From: Flavobacteriales bacterium
Lineage (GTDB): Bacteria; Bacteroidota; Bacteroidia; CAIKAF01
Direction: 5' to 3'
NCBI GenBank assembly: GCA_025451235.1
Contig: JANWKT010000017.1
Coordinates: 248,001-312,000, forward strand
Length of the DNA: 64,000 nt
Shown here: positions 36,224 through 45,967 of the stretch, in pieces
Layout: every line of letters starts with the position of its first letter
Position numbering within the stretch: position 1 is the first letter of the stretch
Translations under genes and position numbers: made by a program
The notes under the pieces: model-generated
Told to the model about the DNA's origin: nothing
Seen by the model: only the letters and a program-made list of their open reading frames with translations
Databases searched by the model: none

Positions 36224-36323
36224 AATTGTCACCCCAGCTAGGCGAGATATGTCAATTTTTCCGAATTTATCCTATTGGATAAATTATTGCTATACTTGTT
36301 AAACGAATTCAATTATTAATCAT

Positions 36324-36995
36324 ATGATACCACACGATGAGTTTAAAAAATATGCTGTGAAGCATCGCGGCATGAGCAGTATGCACCTTGAAAAATATAT
36401 GAGTACCATAGAGGACATGACAAGAACGGTGATCGAAGAAAGACCTGTAAATTTTAGAGAGGTGGATGTCTTTTCGAGGTTGATGATGGATAGGATCATT
36501 TTTCTTGGAACCCCTATCGACGATTATATAGCCAATATTATCCAGGCCCAATTGCTTTTCCTTGAAAGTGCAGATGCAAAAAGAGATATTCAGATCTATG
36601 TAAATAGCCCGGGAGGGTCGGTATATGCTGGCCTTGGAATTTATGATACCATGCAATGGATCAGTTCTGATGTAGCAACCATTTGTGTTGGAATGGCTGC
36701 TTCCATGGGTGCTGTTTTATTATGCGCTGGAGCAGATGGAAAAAGAACCGGATTAAAACATTCAAGAGTGATGATCCACCAACCTTTGGGTGGAGCTCAG
36801 GGACAGGCCAGCGATATTGAAATCACAGCAAAGGAAATCCAAAAACTTAAAAAAGAGCTGTACGAAATAATAGCATACCATAGCAAACAAACCTATGAGA
36901 AGGTTTGGGCGGATAGTGACCGTGATTACTGGATGATAGCCGAAGAGGCCAAGGCCTATGGAATGATTGATGAAGTATTGGTTAAAGCGAAGTAA
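36324..36995 (+). CDS. clpP: ATP-dependent Clp protease proteolytic subunit
   Basis: The 223-residue serine peptidase has catalytic Ser127 in [11 protein letters not shown], His152 in [10 protein letters not shown] and Asp201 in SDRDYWM, plus the family motif [19 protein letters not shown] (about 92-110). It forms the tetradecameric chamber that degrades proteins unfolded by ClpX, whose gene follows. A hairpin between clpP and clpX suggests reduced read-through or a processing site. The N-terminal extension of about 35 residues may be a propeptide. Confidence 0.95.
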   Translation: MIPHDEFKKYAVKHRGMSSMHLEKYMSTIEDMTRTVIEERPVNFREVDVFSRLMMDRIIFLGTPIDDYIANIIQAQLLFLESADAKRDIQIYVNSPGGSVYAGLGIYDTMQWISSDVATICVGMAASMGAVLLCAGADGKRTGLKHSRVMIHQPLGGAQGQASDIEITAKEIQKLKKELYEIIAYHSKQTYEKVWADSDRDYWMIAEEAKAYGMIDEVLVKAK

Positions 36996-37015
36996 ACCAG
37001 TGGTTTATAAAATAT

Positions 37016-37045
37016 AGGGGCAGAGGGTATCTTTGCCCCTTTTTT
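37016..37045 (+). terminator. Hairpin with T-run between clpP and clpX
   Basis: AGGGGCA and TTGCCCCT pair around a short loop and are followed by a T-run. It may act as a terminator or attenuator for clpX. Confidence 0.75.
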
Positions 37046-37152
37046 ATTTTTGTTTTTTTCAGGACTTCTATGGTCCTAAAGCTTGGAGCGTAAGGCTCTT
37101 TTTAGTTATTTTTGTAATATATCTAATACCATATATTGTTAGAATAAATCTT

Positions 37153-38391
37153 ATGGCAAAACAACAGATAGAGGAACAATGTTCTTTTTGTTTAAGAAGT
37201 AGAAGCGAGGTACAGCTTTTAATTACAGGGAGCAAAGCAAATATATGTAACCAATGTGCTACCGACGCATTTAATATTGCTCTTGAGGAACTCAACACCA
37301 AAAACAAAAGACAATTAGATAAGCAACTTACTTTATTAAAGCCATCACAGATAAAATCTCATTTGGATGAATATATCATTGGCCAGGATGAAGCCAAAAA
37401 GGTAATGTCCGTTGCAGTATATAATCATTATAAAAGGATCCTGAATAGTAAGAAGATGAATGATGATGATGTGGAGATCGACAAATCCAACATTATCCTC
37501 GTAGGGGAAACTGGAACCGGCAAAACACTAATGGCCAGGACAATTGCAAAAATACTCAATGTCCCTTTTTGTATAGCGGACGCAACAGTACTTACCGAAG
37601 CGGGCTACGTTGGGGAAGATGTGGAAAGCGTATTAAGCAGGCTTTTGCAATCAGCAGATTTTAATGTAGAAGCAGCTGAAAGGGGAATTGTTTTTATTGA
37701 TGAAATCGACAAAATTGCTCGTAAAAGTGATAATCCAAGTATCACCAGGGATGTAAGCGGTGAAGGAGTACAGCAGGGATTATTAAAATTATTGGAAGGA
37801 AGTGTGGTGAGTGTACCACCCTATGGCGGCAGGAAGCATCCAGAGCAAAAAATGATCAACGTAAATACTCAGAATATACTGTTCATCTGCGGTGGAGCTT
37901 TTGACGGTATAGAAAGAAAAATAGCTGATAGACTCAATAAACAAAGTATTGGTTTTGGAAACGGGAAGAAGAAACACAAACAAGAAGAGACCAATTATTT
38001 ACAATTTATAACCCCTCAGGACCTCAAATCTTTTGGTCTCATACCTGAATTGGTAGGACGATTGCCGGTGCTAACACATATGAATCCATTAGATGCGGAA
38101 GCATTGAAACAAATCTTAACGGAACCCAGAAATGCGATCATTAAGCAATATCAAAAATTGCTCAAAATGGACGAAATTGAATTGGAATTTACGGAGGATG
38201 CATTGGATTTTATTGTACAAAAAGCGATTGAATTCAAACTTGGAGCAAGGGGTTTAAGAGGGATATGTGAGGCTATCATCAATGATGTCATGTTTGAAGC
38301 CCCGGAAACCAAAGACAAACATTTTGTGGTAACCCGTGAATTAGCGGCTCATAAATTGGAGCACGGCAAGTTTAGCGGGAAAGCCGCCTAA
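37153..38391 (+). CDS. clpX: ATP-dependent Clp protease ATP-binding subunit ClpX
   Basis: The ATG at 37153 gives a 412-residue protein beginning [13 protein letters not shown]. The 40 residues upstream in the long frame are a hydrophobic translation of leader and are rejected. The zinc-binding N-domain has CSFC (10-13) and CNQC (about 35-38). The AAA+ module has Walker A GETGTGKT (about 119), the pore loop AGYVGED (about 150), Walker B FIDEID (about 183) and sensor 2 GARGLR (about 376). It recognises, unfolds and feeds tagged proteins to ClpP. Confidence 0.95.
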   Translation: MAKQQIEEQCSFCLRSRSEVQLLITGSKANICNQCATDAFNIALEELNTKNKRQLDKQLTLLKPSQIKSHLDEYIIGQDEAKKVMSVAVYNHYKRILNSKKMNDDDVEIDKSNIILVGETGTGKTLMARTIAKILNVPFCIADATVLTEAGYVGEDVESVLSRLLQSADFNVEAAERGIVFIDEIDKIARKSDNPSITRDVSGEGVQQGLLKLLEGSVVSVPPYGGRKHPEQKMINVNTQNILFICGGAFDGIERKIADRLNKQSIGFGNGKKKHKQEETNYLQFITPQDLKSFGLIPELVGRLPVLTHMNPLDAEALKQILTEPRNAIIKQYQKLLKMDEIELEFTEDALDFIVQKAIEFKLGARGLRGICEAIINDVMFEAPETKDKHFVVTRELAAHKLEHGKFSGKAA

Positions 38392-38446
38392 TATCCTTTC
38401 ATGTTTTTATTCGATCGTTTACCTTTTGAAATGGGGGTGGTAAGGT

Positions 38447-39364
38447 CTATTTAACCAGGAAATGTTTATCCTTCTTTAAATATTGGTCATACATATAGTG
38501 TATAATACCATCACTCAGCCCCATTTTGGGCACTATGATATTCTTGATCTCCGTATGCTTGGTGATATATAAGAAGATTTCCGCTGCAGGCACAATCACG
38601 TCGGCACGATCTGGATTGAGCCCATGCTTCCGCATTCGTTCTTCGAAAGTAAGTTCCTTCAGATCCTGGTAAATCCTTTTCAAATCAGATCTGCTAAAAG
38701 TAGACTTATCATAGATACCCGCCAGCTTTTGAAGTTTGATAACATTGCCCCCGGATCCAATACCGATCAGATTTTTATATCTGTTGGCGAGTTCAACACA
38801 TTTCATTTTGAGTGTTTCCCATGTACCTTTTGCAATCTTATCATGCAACATCCTTACTGTACCAATTTGGAATGATTCTGAAAACCTTTTTTCTCCTTCA
38901 TAAAATAAAGTGATTTCGGTGCTCCCCCCTCCTACATCAATATATAAGTAAGCCCTATTTGGGTTCATTGATTCGGCAATATGGTTCTGAAAGATAAGAT
39001 CAGCCTCCACTTCACCTGTAATCGTTTTGATCTCTATGCCAGTCTCCTTTTTTATGTATTTTTTCACCTCTTCAGCATTTTCCGCTTCACGCATAGCTGA
39101 GGTAGCGCAGGCCATATATTCCATTACCTCGTGTACCTCGATCAGATTCCGGAAAGCGATCATGGTCTTCCTTAATAGCTCGATCTTCTTGTCTGAAATT
39201 TTGTTATTGGCAAATACGTCTTCACCTAACCGAATAGGAACCCTGGTTAAAGCAACTTTCTTGAAATTAGGTTCACCGCTCAGGTCGAGGTAAATATTAT
39301 AAAACAAAAGCCTGATGGCATTTGTACCTATATCGATGGCTGCAAATTTATGGTTGACATTCAT
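38447..39364 (-). CDS. Ppx/GppA-family phosphatase (exopolyphosphatase-like)
   Basis: The 305-residue protein starts AAIDIGTNAIRLLFYNI, the phosphate-binding loop of the ASKHA fold, and has YIDVGGGSTEITLF near residue 133 for the second phosphate loop and GSGGNVIKLQKLAG near 205. It is only the two-domain core; the extra C-terminal domains of enterobacterial Ppx are absent. Members hydrolyse polyphosphate or pppGpp. It overlaps the upstream BadF/NagK-type gene by four bases, so the two are cotranscribed. Confidence 0.85.
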   Translation of the reverse strand: MNVNHKFAAIDIGTNAIRLLFYNIYLDLSGEPNFKKVALTRVPIRLGEDVFANNKISDKKIELLRKTMIAFRNLIEVHEVMEYMACATSAMREAENAEEVKKYIKKETGIEIKTITGEVEADLIFQNHIAESMNPNRAYLYIDVGGGSTEITLFYEGEKRFSESFQIGTVRMLHDKIAKGTWETLKMKCVELANRYKNLIGIGSGGNVIKLQKLAGIYDKSTFSRSDLKRIYQDLKELTFEERMRKHGLNPDRADVIVPAAEIFLYITKHTEIKNIIVPKMGLSDGIIHYMYDQYLKKDKHFLVK

Positions 39365-40209
39365 AGATGATACTTCCCGGCTAAAAATATAGATAAATCC
39401 TTAACTGGATGTTGAATAATCTTTATCAATTCAATATTTCTTTTTTCACAAGACTCCACCAGCAGGTCTTTAAGGTAAAAAGCAGTGGATCCCACCAGGT
39501 ACAATTGGTTGCTGAGGCCTATATACCCTTTTTCTATTAGCTGTACATATTGATCAACAGCCCCACGGCAAATCCCCCGGCAATAATCGTTGTTTAATCT
39601 GGAGGATGCAAAAGGGGCAATACCACTACAAAAATTTGCAGCATCCCTGATACTTCCACCATATATGTTTTGTATCACGAGATTTGGGGAGATCTTCCAT
39701 TCAGTTTCCAATTCCTTTCTTATATCCAGAGGGATATCATCCCTTAAATAATCCTTTAAGACCATTTTCCCTATATCCGTAGCCCCACCCTCATCTCCTA
39801 GAATAAATCCCCCCGGAGATATATTTTTTGTGATAGAGGATCCGTCATAGTAACATGAATTGGAACCAGTGCCCAAGATACCTACGATACCTGCTTGATT
39901 CCCGGCTGCTGCATAACAGGCAGCCAGCATATCAGAATGAATATGCACATGAACTACCCCTAAAACTCTCGACAGTATTTCCTTGAAAGCTTCTTCTTTT
40001 TTTTGATCAATTTTCCCAGCGGCAAACAGAAAAACCGATTGCATACTTCCAGGTTGAAATTCATGCCAGCGATGTATTTTCTTTTCAAAATCTTCCAGCG
40101 TTTCACGACTTAATTGCAAGGCCGGTTCGGTAAATTCAGACAATATCCTTCCTTGATCTAAAAAAACCAGATTTGATTTGGAGCCCCCTGCTTCGATGAT
40201 CAAGTTCAT
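39361..40209 (-). CDS. BadF/BadG-type ATPase, N-acetylglucosamine kinase-like
   Basis: The 282-residue protein opens LIIEAGGSKSNLVFLDQG, an ASKHA phosphate-1 loop. It continues with GILGTGSNSCYYDG (about 110), the adenosine loop region, and GGFILGDEGGATDIGKMVLKDYL (about 130-150), diagnostic of the BcrAD_BadFG/NagK group. The likely reaction is phosphorylation of an amino sugar such as GlcNAc recovered from cell-wall turnover. Pairing with a Ppx/GppA gene is a recurring order in Bacteroidota, as far as I recall. Confidence 0.8.
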   Translation of the reverse strand: MNLIIEAGGSKSNLVFLDQGRILSEFTEPALQLSRETLEDFEKKIHRWHEFQPGSMQSVFLFAAGKIDQKKEEAFKEILSRVLGVVHVHIHSDMLAACYAAAGNQAGIVGILGTGSNSCYYDGSSITKNISPGGFILGDEGGATDIGKMVLKDYLRDDIPLDIRKELETEWKISPNLVIQNIYGGSIRDAANFCSGIAPFASSRLNNDYCRGICRGAVDQYVQLIEKGYIGLSNQLYLVGSTAFYLKDLLVESCEKRNIELIKIIQHPVKDLSIFLAGKYHL

Positions 40210-40271
40210 GCCATAAAACTATATTTATTATAGTTTTAAAACTTTTAATCACCCAAAAAGAATTGAACAGA

Positions 40272-41333
40272 TTATGAAACTACTTGGCTAAGCTCTATTT
40301 TTTTTATTCTGGGGTTCATGATTGAAAACCACAAAGGAGGAATGAGAGACACCACCATAGATGCGGGATAACCCAACGGCAATTGAGGACTTTCCTCAAA
40401 ATAACGCAATACCTGGTATTTTCGGTTGGCCTTAAAATGGTGATCCGAATGGCGGGTAAGTTCATATAGCATTAATCGGCCCAGGATATGTTCCGAATTC
40501 CAGGAATGGGTGGGTTTTACTTTTTCATAAAGCCCTGGCTCCACCTCTTTTCGCCTTAATCCATAATGTTCGATATAATTAACCGTTTCCAGGAGGAGCA
40601 TACCAACCACTGCAGCACATATAAAACAGATCATGGTAAATGGTCCAAAAATGAACCCAATCGCCGCTACGAATAAAACCTGGATAATCGCAAACCGGAT
40701 CATTTCATTTTTAAAAGACCAGGCTTTCAAGCCAAGTCTTTCCAGTCGTAATTTTTCCAGGTGCCAGGCGGAAAAATAACTACCAAAAATACTTCGGGCC
40801 CAAAAAAAGTAGATAGGCTCATTCAGCCTGGAGGAGGCAGGATCTATAGGCGTGCTTACATTCTTATGATGTCCCCTATTATGTTCTATATAGAAGTGCA
40901 TGTATAAGGATGTCAAAAGCAATACCTTCGCCATGGCCTGCTCCGCTTTTTGGGTTCGGTGTCCCAGTTCATGCGCTACATTAATACCCAAAATGCCACA
41001 GGCCAATCCCATGCTCAAAGTTTTTCCAATAAGTTCAACCATATCAAGATCAACATAAGTGACCAGGTATAGGTAATAAATCAATAAGCCAAACTGAATG
41101 GGGAGATTCAAATACAGGAGGATATTAAAAAAAGCATGGGTTGACTTGGCTGGCTCTGCTTCCTCATCATGATTGGTTTTTATTCTTGGGAGTAATTGCT
41201 CCAGGGTTGGAATGGCAACAAAAGCGATAAGGGGTCCAAAAAAGCTCCAATATCCAGGAGAAAATAAAGAGACCAGAACAATGGCTGGTACCCCAAAGAA
41301 TCCCCAAAGATATTTAAGATCCCCGGCTTTCAT
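40272..41333 (-). CDS. AlkB-type membrane di-iron hydroxylase (alkane 1-monooxygenase family)
   Basis: The 353-residue polytopic protein has about six membrane segments and the AlkB histidine boxes: HELGHR (about 121), EHNRGHHKNV (about 150), NYIEHYGL (about 252) and LTRHSDHHFKANRKYQVL (about 292). The last box, with the adjacent NRKYQ, is diagnostic of AlkB rather than acyl-CoA desaturases. Reaction: terminal hydroxylation of alkanes or fatty acyl chains, needing rubredoxin or ferredoxin, which is not encoded here. It overlaps the upstream gene by four bases. Confidence 0.88.
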   Translation of the reverse strand: MKAGDLKYLWGFFGVPAIVLVSLFSPGYWSFFGPLIAFVAIPTLEQLLPRIKTNHDEEAEPAKSTHAFFNILLYLNLPIQFGLLIYYLYLVTYVDLDMVELIGKTLSMGLACGILGINVAHELGHRTQKAEQAMAKVLLLTSLYMHFYIEHNRGHHKNVSTPIDPASSRLNEPIYFFWARSIFGSYFSAWHLEKLRLERLGLKAWSFKNEMIRFAIIQVLFVAAIGFIFGPFTMICFICAAVVGMLLLETVNYIEHYGLRRKEVEPGLYEKVKPTHSWNSEHILGRLMLYELTRHSDHHFKANRKYQVLRYFEESPQLPLGYPASMVVSLIPPLWFSIMNPRIKKIELSQVVS

Positions 41334-43372
41334 TTTTTATGGCTAGCTCTTTTGACCTTAAAACCTTTCACCGCTTTGGATTTCTTCCTACGATCAGGAA
41401 TGATGTTGTAGTTGATCTGCAAAGGCTCAAATATTGTTTTGTATAATATCTTTTCCGTTTTAAAATAATCGATACCCACTACTTCAATTCTGAGCTCATC
41501 ATTGATATGAAATAATTCCTGAGATAGGTCCACACGAAATTTATATCTTTTTCCTTTTGATTCTTTCTCCAGGCTTAATTTTTTCAATAACGTTTTTCCT
41601 CTATATATCCTGGCATATCCTTTTTCGATCTTCTTATCATTTATCCTGAACTTAAGATCAAAAGGCACGATAGGTGTCAGGTTTGGATTCCCAATATGAA
41701 GGTGGAAGGTATCTTTGTTGATAAGGGTTTTATTGCCTAAATACTGCGAAGTACTATAAATGGTCACCTGATGGTCGTTGTTTGATAAACCTAGCAGAGA
41801 GTAAGGAATATGGAGTATTTTATCATTCCTGAGTTTTCTCATCTGAAAGCTTCCCAGCGAAGTATCACCAAAAAATGAAACGATTTGCATGTCCTGAGTG
41901 ATTTCCATGGTATCATCAATAAATATTCGGATGGAATGATTCATATCCGAATATTTCAGATCATCATAATAGGTTTCAGGGATATCAATGATCAAAGGGA
42001 ATTTTAATCCCCAATAACCGTTGTAGCTGTTTTCTTCGGGGGTGGCCACCTGGATGTTGATATCGTCTTTGATAATTCCGAAGGAAGCAAGTTTATTCCG
42101 TGCGAATTGGGATTGGATCACTTCTCCATAATTGTCCATAATAAACTCAACTCCAGGATACATATCAGGTTGGCAGGCATAATGAGGAATAAAGAAAACC
42201 TGCTTATCGGGGCCATTCTTTTTGGTAACAAGATTGCCGGTTGACGGATTTACCTCCAGGCTTGTATTCGCCAGCTTGATAAAATTAGGTACAAAAGTTT
42301 TCCCATTCTTATCCCTGAAAACGGGCCTTAACATCACGGCATCATTCTGTTGTAATCCGGCCATTACATAAAGTATTTCAAGTTCCATGCCGGTTACTCC
42401 CTGGTGTTTTTTTATATGATAATCCAGCACCATACTAGAGATAGCCGGTACAATGGTTTTTTCGAAGATGATGTTGGAAGTCTCTATTTTTTCAAAGGCA
42501 TAATTGGTGCGTTCATCTTTACCCACTTCATTGGTCGAATAATAATTAATAGCTCCTACTTCCTGGTCTGATTTAAAATAATCCTCATCAAAAATGATCA
42601 GCTTAACCGGGTCACCTTTTGAAATCTTAAAAGTGGCACTTCCCGGAATAACATCTAAAGAATTTTTATTGATCGGGGACTCGTATACTATGTCATTCCC
42701 TATCTTTACTCTCCATGAAGCGTCGGGTAATCCCTGGCCTGCTTTTGTTTTTTTACCCCCTACAAATAATCCAAAGAATGGGATCTTGCTGGCAGGCATG
42801 TCGTACTTTTGCTCCACCAGTTTGGCATTTTTTATCGTTAGCTTTGCCATATAGATGGGTGGCTGCTCTATGGTGATATCGGTTTGATATAAATTTCTCC
42901 AGAAGTATTTTGATTTTTCATCACATACACTCAGGCTAACATTCACTTTGTGGAAACCAGGAATTAGTTGGAAGTGGTGATATGGAATAAAGATCCGTAC
43001 ATAGTATTTCCCGGAACTGGTAACCCGTACTTTAAAATACTCATCAAAGGTAGTTTCCTTGTTTTCCTGATCTGGATTGTGAAGCGGATAAAAGATCCTA
43101 TCAGAGTTTTCTCCCTTTTTTATCTCTAAGAAGAAATAATACTGTCTTAAATAGTCACTCTCTTCTGCCCCTTTAACCTGATACTCCCCATATTTAAAGA
43201 TAGCATAGCATGTAAACTGAACTCCTTGAACCCCTGCTCTTATTTCATTCTTCCTTACATCAGCATTGGTAATGGTAATCGACTGGTCCTTGTATTCAAC
43301 CATTTCCTGACCAAAGGCTACGGAAAAAAATCCGGCACAAAAAAAGCCAAGAAGCAGTTTAAACTTTAACAT
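41330..43372 (-). CDS. Secreted multi-domain protein with a C2-like segment, unknown function
   Basis: The 680-residue protein has a signal peptide (MLKFKLLLGFFCAGFFSVAFGQ) and no membrane segment after it. Residues about 174-276 have the strand pattern of a C2 domain: MAKLTIKNAKLVEQKYD, then DASWRVKIGNDIVYESP and VKLIIFDEDYFKSDQEVGAI, where FDEDYFKSDQ resembles a calcium loop. Beta-rich modules flank it on both sides and the last 30 residues are very basic (RRKKSKAVKGFKVKRASHKK). No family is recognised outside the C2-like part. It abuts a TPR lipoprotein gene and overlaps the AlkB-type gene by four bases, so all three are one operon. Confidence 0.7.
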   Translation of the reverse strand: MLKFKLLLGFFCAGFFSVAFGQEMVEYKDQSITITNADVRKNEIRAGVQGVQFTCYAIFKYGEYQVKGAEESDYLRQYYFFLEIKKGENSDRIFYPLHNPDQENKETTFDEYFKVRVTSSGKYYVRIFIPYHHFQLIPGFHKVNVSLSVCDEKSKYFWRNLYQTDITIEQPPIYMAKLTIKNAKLVEQKYDMPASKIPFFGLFVGGKKTKAGQGLPDASWRVKIGNDIVYESPINKNSLDVIPGSATFKISKGDPVKLIIFDEDYFKSDQEVGAINYYSTNEVGKDERTNYAFEKIETSNIIFEKTIVPAISSMVLDYHIKKHQGVTGMELEILYVMAGLQQNDAVMLRPVFRDKNGKTFVPNFIKLANTSLEVNPSTGNLVTKKNGPDKQVFFIPHYACQPDMYPGVEFIMDNYGEVIQSQFARNKLASFGIIKDDINIQVATPEENSYNGYWGLKFPLIIDIPETYYDDLKYSDMNHSIRIFIDDTMEITQDMQIVSFFGDTSLGSFQMRKLRNDKILHIPYSLLGLSNNDHQVTIYSTSQYLGNKTLINKDTFHLHIGNPNLTPIVPFDLKFRINDKKIEKGYARIYRGKTLLKKLSLEKESKGKRYKFRVDLSQELFHINDELRIEVVGIDYFKTEKILYKTIFEPLQINYNIIPDRRKKSKAVKGFKVKRASHKK

Positions 43373-44551
43373 CTACTGAAATACGGATTTATATTGATTC
43401 ACCTTATCGTAAATTGCATTACCAAAATTTGTACTGGCGCCCATGATCATATCATTATTAAACGGAAAATTTACTGGTTTCTTATTCACCAGGTCCTGCG
43501 ATGTTTTGCTAAGAGCCCTGCTATCACCGGTAGCCGTTGCATAGGAATAGTTAAATGAAAAGGTCCCATATATGGCGTCATTCGCATATTTTTTATCCGA
43601 ATCTATTCCATAAATAACAGTTATTCCGTTCACAGTTGCATCCTTAGTCATGGTAAATTTTCTAACATTGGCGGTAATATCCCTATAAACAGGTTGCTTC
43701 AATTTATTCCCAGCTGAATCCGTTTTTACTGAACCATCCGGATTTTTAATATATTCCCATCCATCTTCAATCTTCTTGGTTTCTACATAACTGGTTTCCG
43801 CCACTCTTTCAGGAGAAACAGTTACGGCATTGATCATTACATCCACATAGTAATGATAAGCAAAATTCCCTTGGAAAATATTATGTAATCTTAGCCAGTT
43901 AGATTCAAGGTTTGTCCATTTTTTATCCAACGTTTGTTTTACAAAATTTTCGGGTAAACTCACCTGCCCGCTTGGGGCCAATTGCACCAGTACATGGGTT
44001 AATCCCATCATAAATGCATTATCAGCTTTTGTTTTCAGATAGGAGTTGCTGTTGTCATATCCATAAGCTTTCATATAATAATCATAAGCAGCACGGGCAT
44101 TAAAACGCCCCCCTTTGTTCAAGGCCTCATCTCCCTTATTGGATAGATTTTGAATAGCATTCTGTTTAGCATTGTTCAAAGCAGATCCATAATCTTCAAA
44201 CTTAAAATCCACATCCGTTTGCGGGTTGCTTGGTTTTAGCTTTGGAAGCTGCATCACGATGCGTTGCCGGTTATCAAGACGAGTATAAATGATAAACACC
44301 TTTTCCCAATCAGGATTTGAACTGGATAATTGCCTGTTAAGGTCTTCTTTATCCACTCTATTGGCGATTTCCCAGGAATTGACCAATATGTCGATGGTTT
44401 TTTGATCGTCAGGTTTTTTACGAAGCTTTTTGGCCGCCAATGTAATGGCCGTGTCATAGTCACCTCGTTCATACGATTTTTGAGCAGAATAACAGCCGCT
44501 AAGCAGGAGGGTTAAAAACGCTGTAACGAAAATGGGTAGTAGTTTTTTCAT
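43373..44551 (-). CDS. TPR-containing lipoprotein, unknown function
   Basis: The ATG at 44551 gives 392 residues; the TTG three codons upstream is unlikely. The signal ends in lipobox LLLSGC. The mature protein starts with TPR-like repeats (SAQKSYERGDYDTAITLAAKKLRKKPDDQKT) and has further helical repeats to about residue 170. A mixed C-terminal domain rich in Tyr follows (FTMTKDATVNGITVIYGIDSDKKYANDAIYG). It is an outer-membrane or periplasmic lipoprotein. Its stop abuts the start of the C2-like gene. A minus-strand -7-like TAAATTTG lies at 44558-44565. Confidence 0.7.
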   Translation of the reverse strand: MKKLLPIFVTAFLTLLLSGCYSAQKSYERGDYDTAITLAAKKLRKKPDDQKTIDILVNSWEIANRVDKEDLNRQLSSSNPDWEKVFIIYTRLDNRQRIVMQLPKLKPSNPQTDVDFKFEDYGSALNNAKQNAIQNLSNKGDEALNKGGRFNARAAYDYYMKAYGYDNSNSYLKTKADNAFMMGLTHVLVQLAPSGQVSLPENFVKQTLDKKWTNLESNWLRLHNIFQGNFAYHYYVDVMINAVTVSPERVAETSYVETKKIEDGWEYIKNPDGSVKTDSAGNKLKQPVYRDITANVRKFTMTKDATVNGITVIYGIDSDKKYANDAIYGTFSFNYSYATATGDSRALSKTSQDLVNKKPVNFPFNNDMIMGASTNFGNAIYDKVNQYKSVFQ

Positions 44552-44640
44552 GATCTGCAAATTTAAGTTTTTTTCTGTTTATACATATTCAAACCCAGTG
44601 CCAAACTAGCGGGCATTAGCATTTCATTCACAAATCCTAC

Positions 44641-44671
44641 TTGTGTATCCCATAAAAATAGGCTATTTTTG
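44641..44671 (+). promoter_or_regulatory. Promoter of the 44688 desaturase
   Basis: TTG at 44641-44643 and TATTTTTG at 44664-44671 are separated by exactly 20 bases, a good fit to the Bacteroidota consensus. The leader to the ATG would be about 10 bases. Confidence 0.7.
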
Positions 44672-44687
44672 CACTCATAATTAGTAC

Positions 44688-45773
44688 ATGCTTACAAACG
44701 GTCATATTACCCTTACCGATCCAATATTCGTTAAAAAAGAAAAATACAATGCCTTTGAACGATTCTGGCTCAAGTACATCAACGATGAAAGGGACCTTCC
44801 ATTTGTAAGGTTATCCATTAAACTGCTTTGTATTTTTCCTCCCCTGGCGGTGCTTATCTATTTTCTAAGTATGAATGCCAACACCCCCTGGTATTTATGG
44901 TGGGGTGTGGTCGCCATTTATTTATTCCTTGACTGGGCTATTTTTCTAGGGCCCTTTATCCTCATGTTGCACAATACATCCCATAGATCCTTCTTTAAGC
45001 ATAAGTACAAAAAGTGGAATAATTTTATCCCATGGGTCATCGGACCTTTCTTTGGTGAAACGCCAGAGACCTATTTTGCCCATCATGTAGCCATGCATCA
45101 CCCTGAAAATAACATGGAAGAAGACCTTTCAACCACCATGCCTTTTAGGCGAGATTCGGTAAGGGGATTTTTGTTATACTTCTGCACTTTCTTTTTCATA
45201 GGTATGGGCCAGTTGATCAACTATCACTTAAAGAAGAACCGGAAGCCTATCATGTGGTGGATGGTAATTGGTGAGGCCAGCTTTATTCTTTTATGTGTGG
45301 CATTGTCGCTTACACTTAGTTTTAAAGCAACGTTGGTAGTATTTATTATTCCTTTATTCTTTACAAGGCTAATGATGATGGCAGGAAACTGGGCTCAACA
45401 TGCCTTTGTGGATGCGCCAACCCCAGGTAATTGTCATAGAAATAGCATTACCTGCATCAATACCACCTATAACAAAAAAAGCTGGAATGATGGCTATCAT
45501 ATCAGCCATCACCTCCGTCCAAACCGCCACTGGACGGATCATCCCAAGGAATTTATGGACAATATTGATGCATATATCAAAGAGGACGCCATTGTATTCC
45601 ATACCATTGACTTTACTACTGTTTGGCTTTTCCTCATGCTGAAGAAATACAAAACCTTAGCGAAGTACTATGTGATCCTTGATCCAAACGTAAAGATGAC
45701 CCAGGAAGAGATCATCGCCAAGCTAAAGCACCGTACCCGTCGTATTGAGGATCGTCAATACGTTACCGCTTAA
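44688..45773 (+). CDS. Membrane fatty-acid desaturase family protein
   Basis: The 361-residue polytopic protein has His clusters HNTSHRSFF (about 95), HHVAMHH (about 128) and GYHISHHLRPNRHW (about 266), and the extra sequence NWAQHAFVD (about 233). This is the di-iron membrane desaturase/hydroxylase superfamily, but distinct from the pair at 10666 and 13437. Substrate unknown, probably a membrane acyl chain. It has its own promoter and is divergent from the lipoprotein operon. Confidence 0.85.
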   Translation: MLTNGHITLTDPIFVKKEKYNAFERFWLKYINDERDLPFVRLSIKLLCIFPPLAVLIYFLSMNANTPWYLWWGVVAIYLFLDWAIFLGPFILMLHNTSHRSFFKHKYKKWNNFIPWVIGPFFGETPETYFAHHVAMHHPENNMEEDLSTTMPFRRDSVRGFLLYFCTFFFIGMGQLINYHLKKNRKPIMWWMVIGEASFILLCVALSLTLSFKATLVVFIIPLFFTRLMMMAGNWAQHAFVDAPTPGNCHRNSITCINTTYNKKSWNDGYHISHHLRPNRHWTDHPKEFMDNIDAYIKEDAIVFHTIDFTTVWLFLMLKKYKTLAKYYVILDPNVKMTQEEIIAKLKHRTRRIEDRQYVTA

Positions 45774-45780
45774 TTATTTT

Positions 45781-45900
45781 TGGGCGCCCAGGCGCTATGT
45801 TGCGGGCTCCGCTACGCTTCGGTCCCCCTCCCCACCATCCAGCACCTATTCCTACGGGCACCAAGCCCTTCACATCGCTGGCGCAATTACAGGTTCCTAA
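45781..45900. repeat. GC-rich intergenic element, probable dispersed repeat
   Basis: The stretch is markedly more GC-rich than the adjacent genes. It contains a GGGCGCCC palindrome at 45782-45789 and the phrase GGGCTCCGCTACGCTTCGGTCCC, which resembles intergenic repeats seen in many Bacteroidota genomes. It lies between convergent genes with no terminator of the usual kind. Confidence 0.5.
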
Positions 45901-45967
45901 AATACATTTTTGGCTAAGTCTGGACGCAATATATTGAGTCCTTACCATTCGGTGGATATAGATTTAC

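Noticed and set aside
37033-37152. Forty-residue N-terminal extension of ClpX
   Set aside because: Hydrophobic leader-like translation upstream of the canonical [13 protein letters not shown] start; it begins in the clpP hairpin.
45763-45948. Minus-strand 61-codon frame
   Set aside because: Lies in the GC-rich repeat-like element with no signal or homologue.
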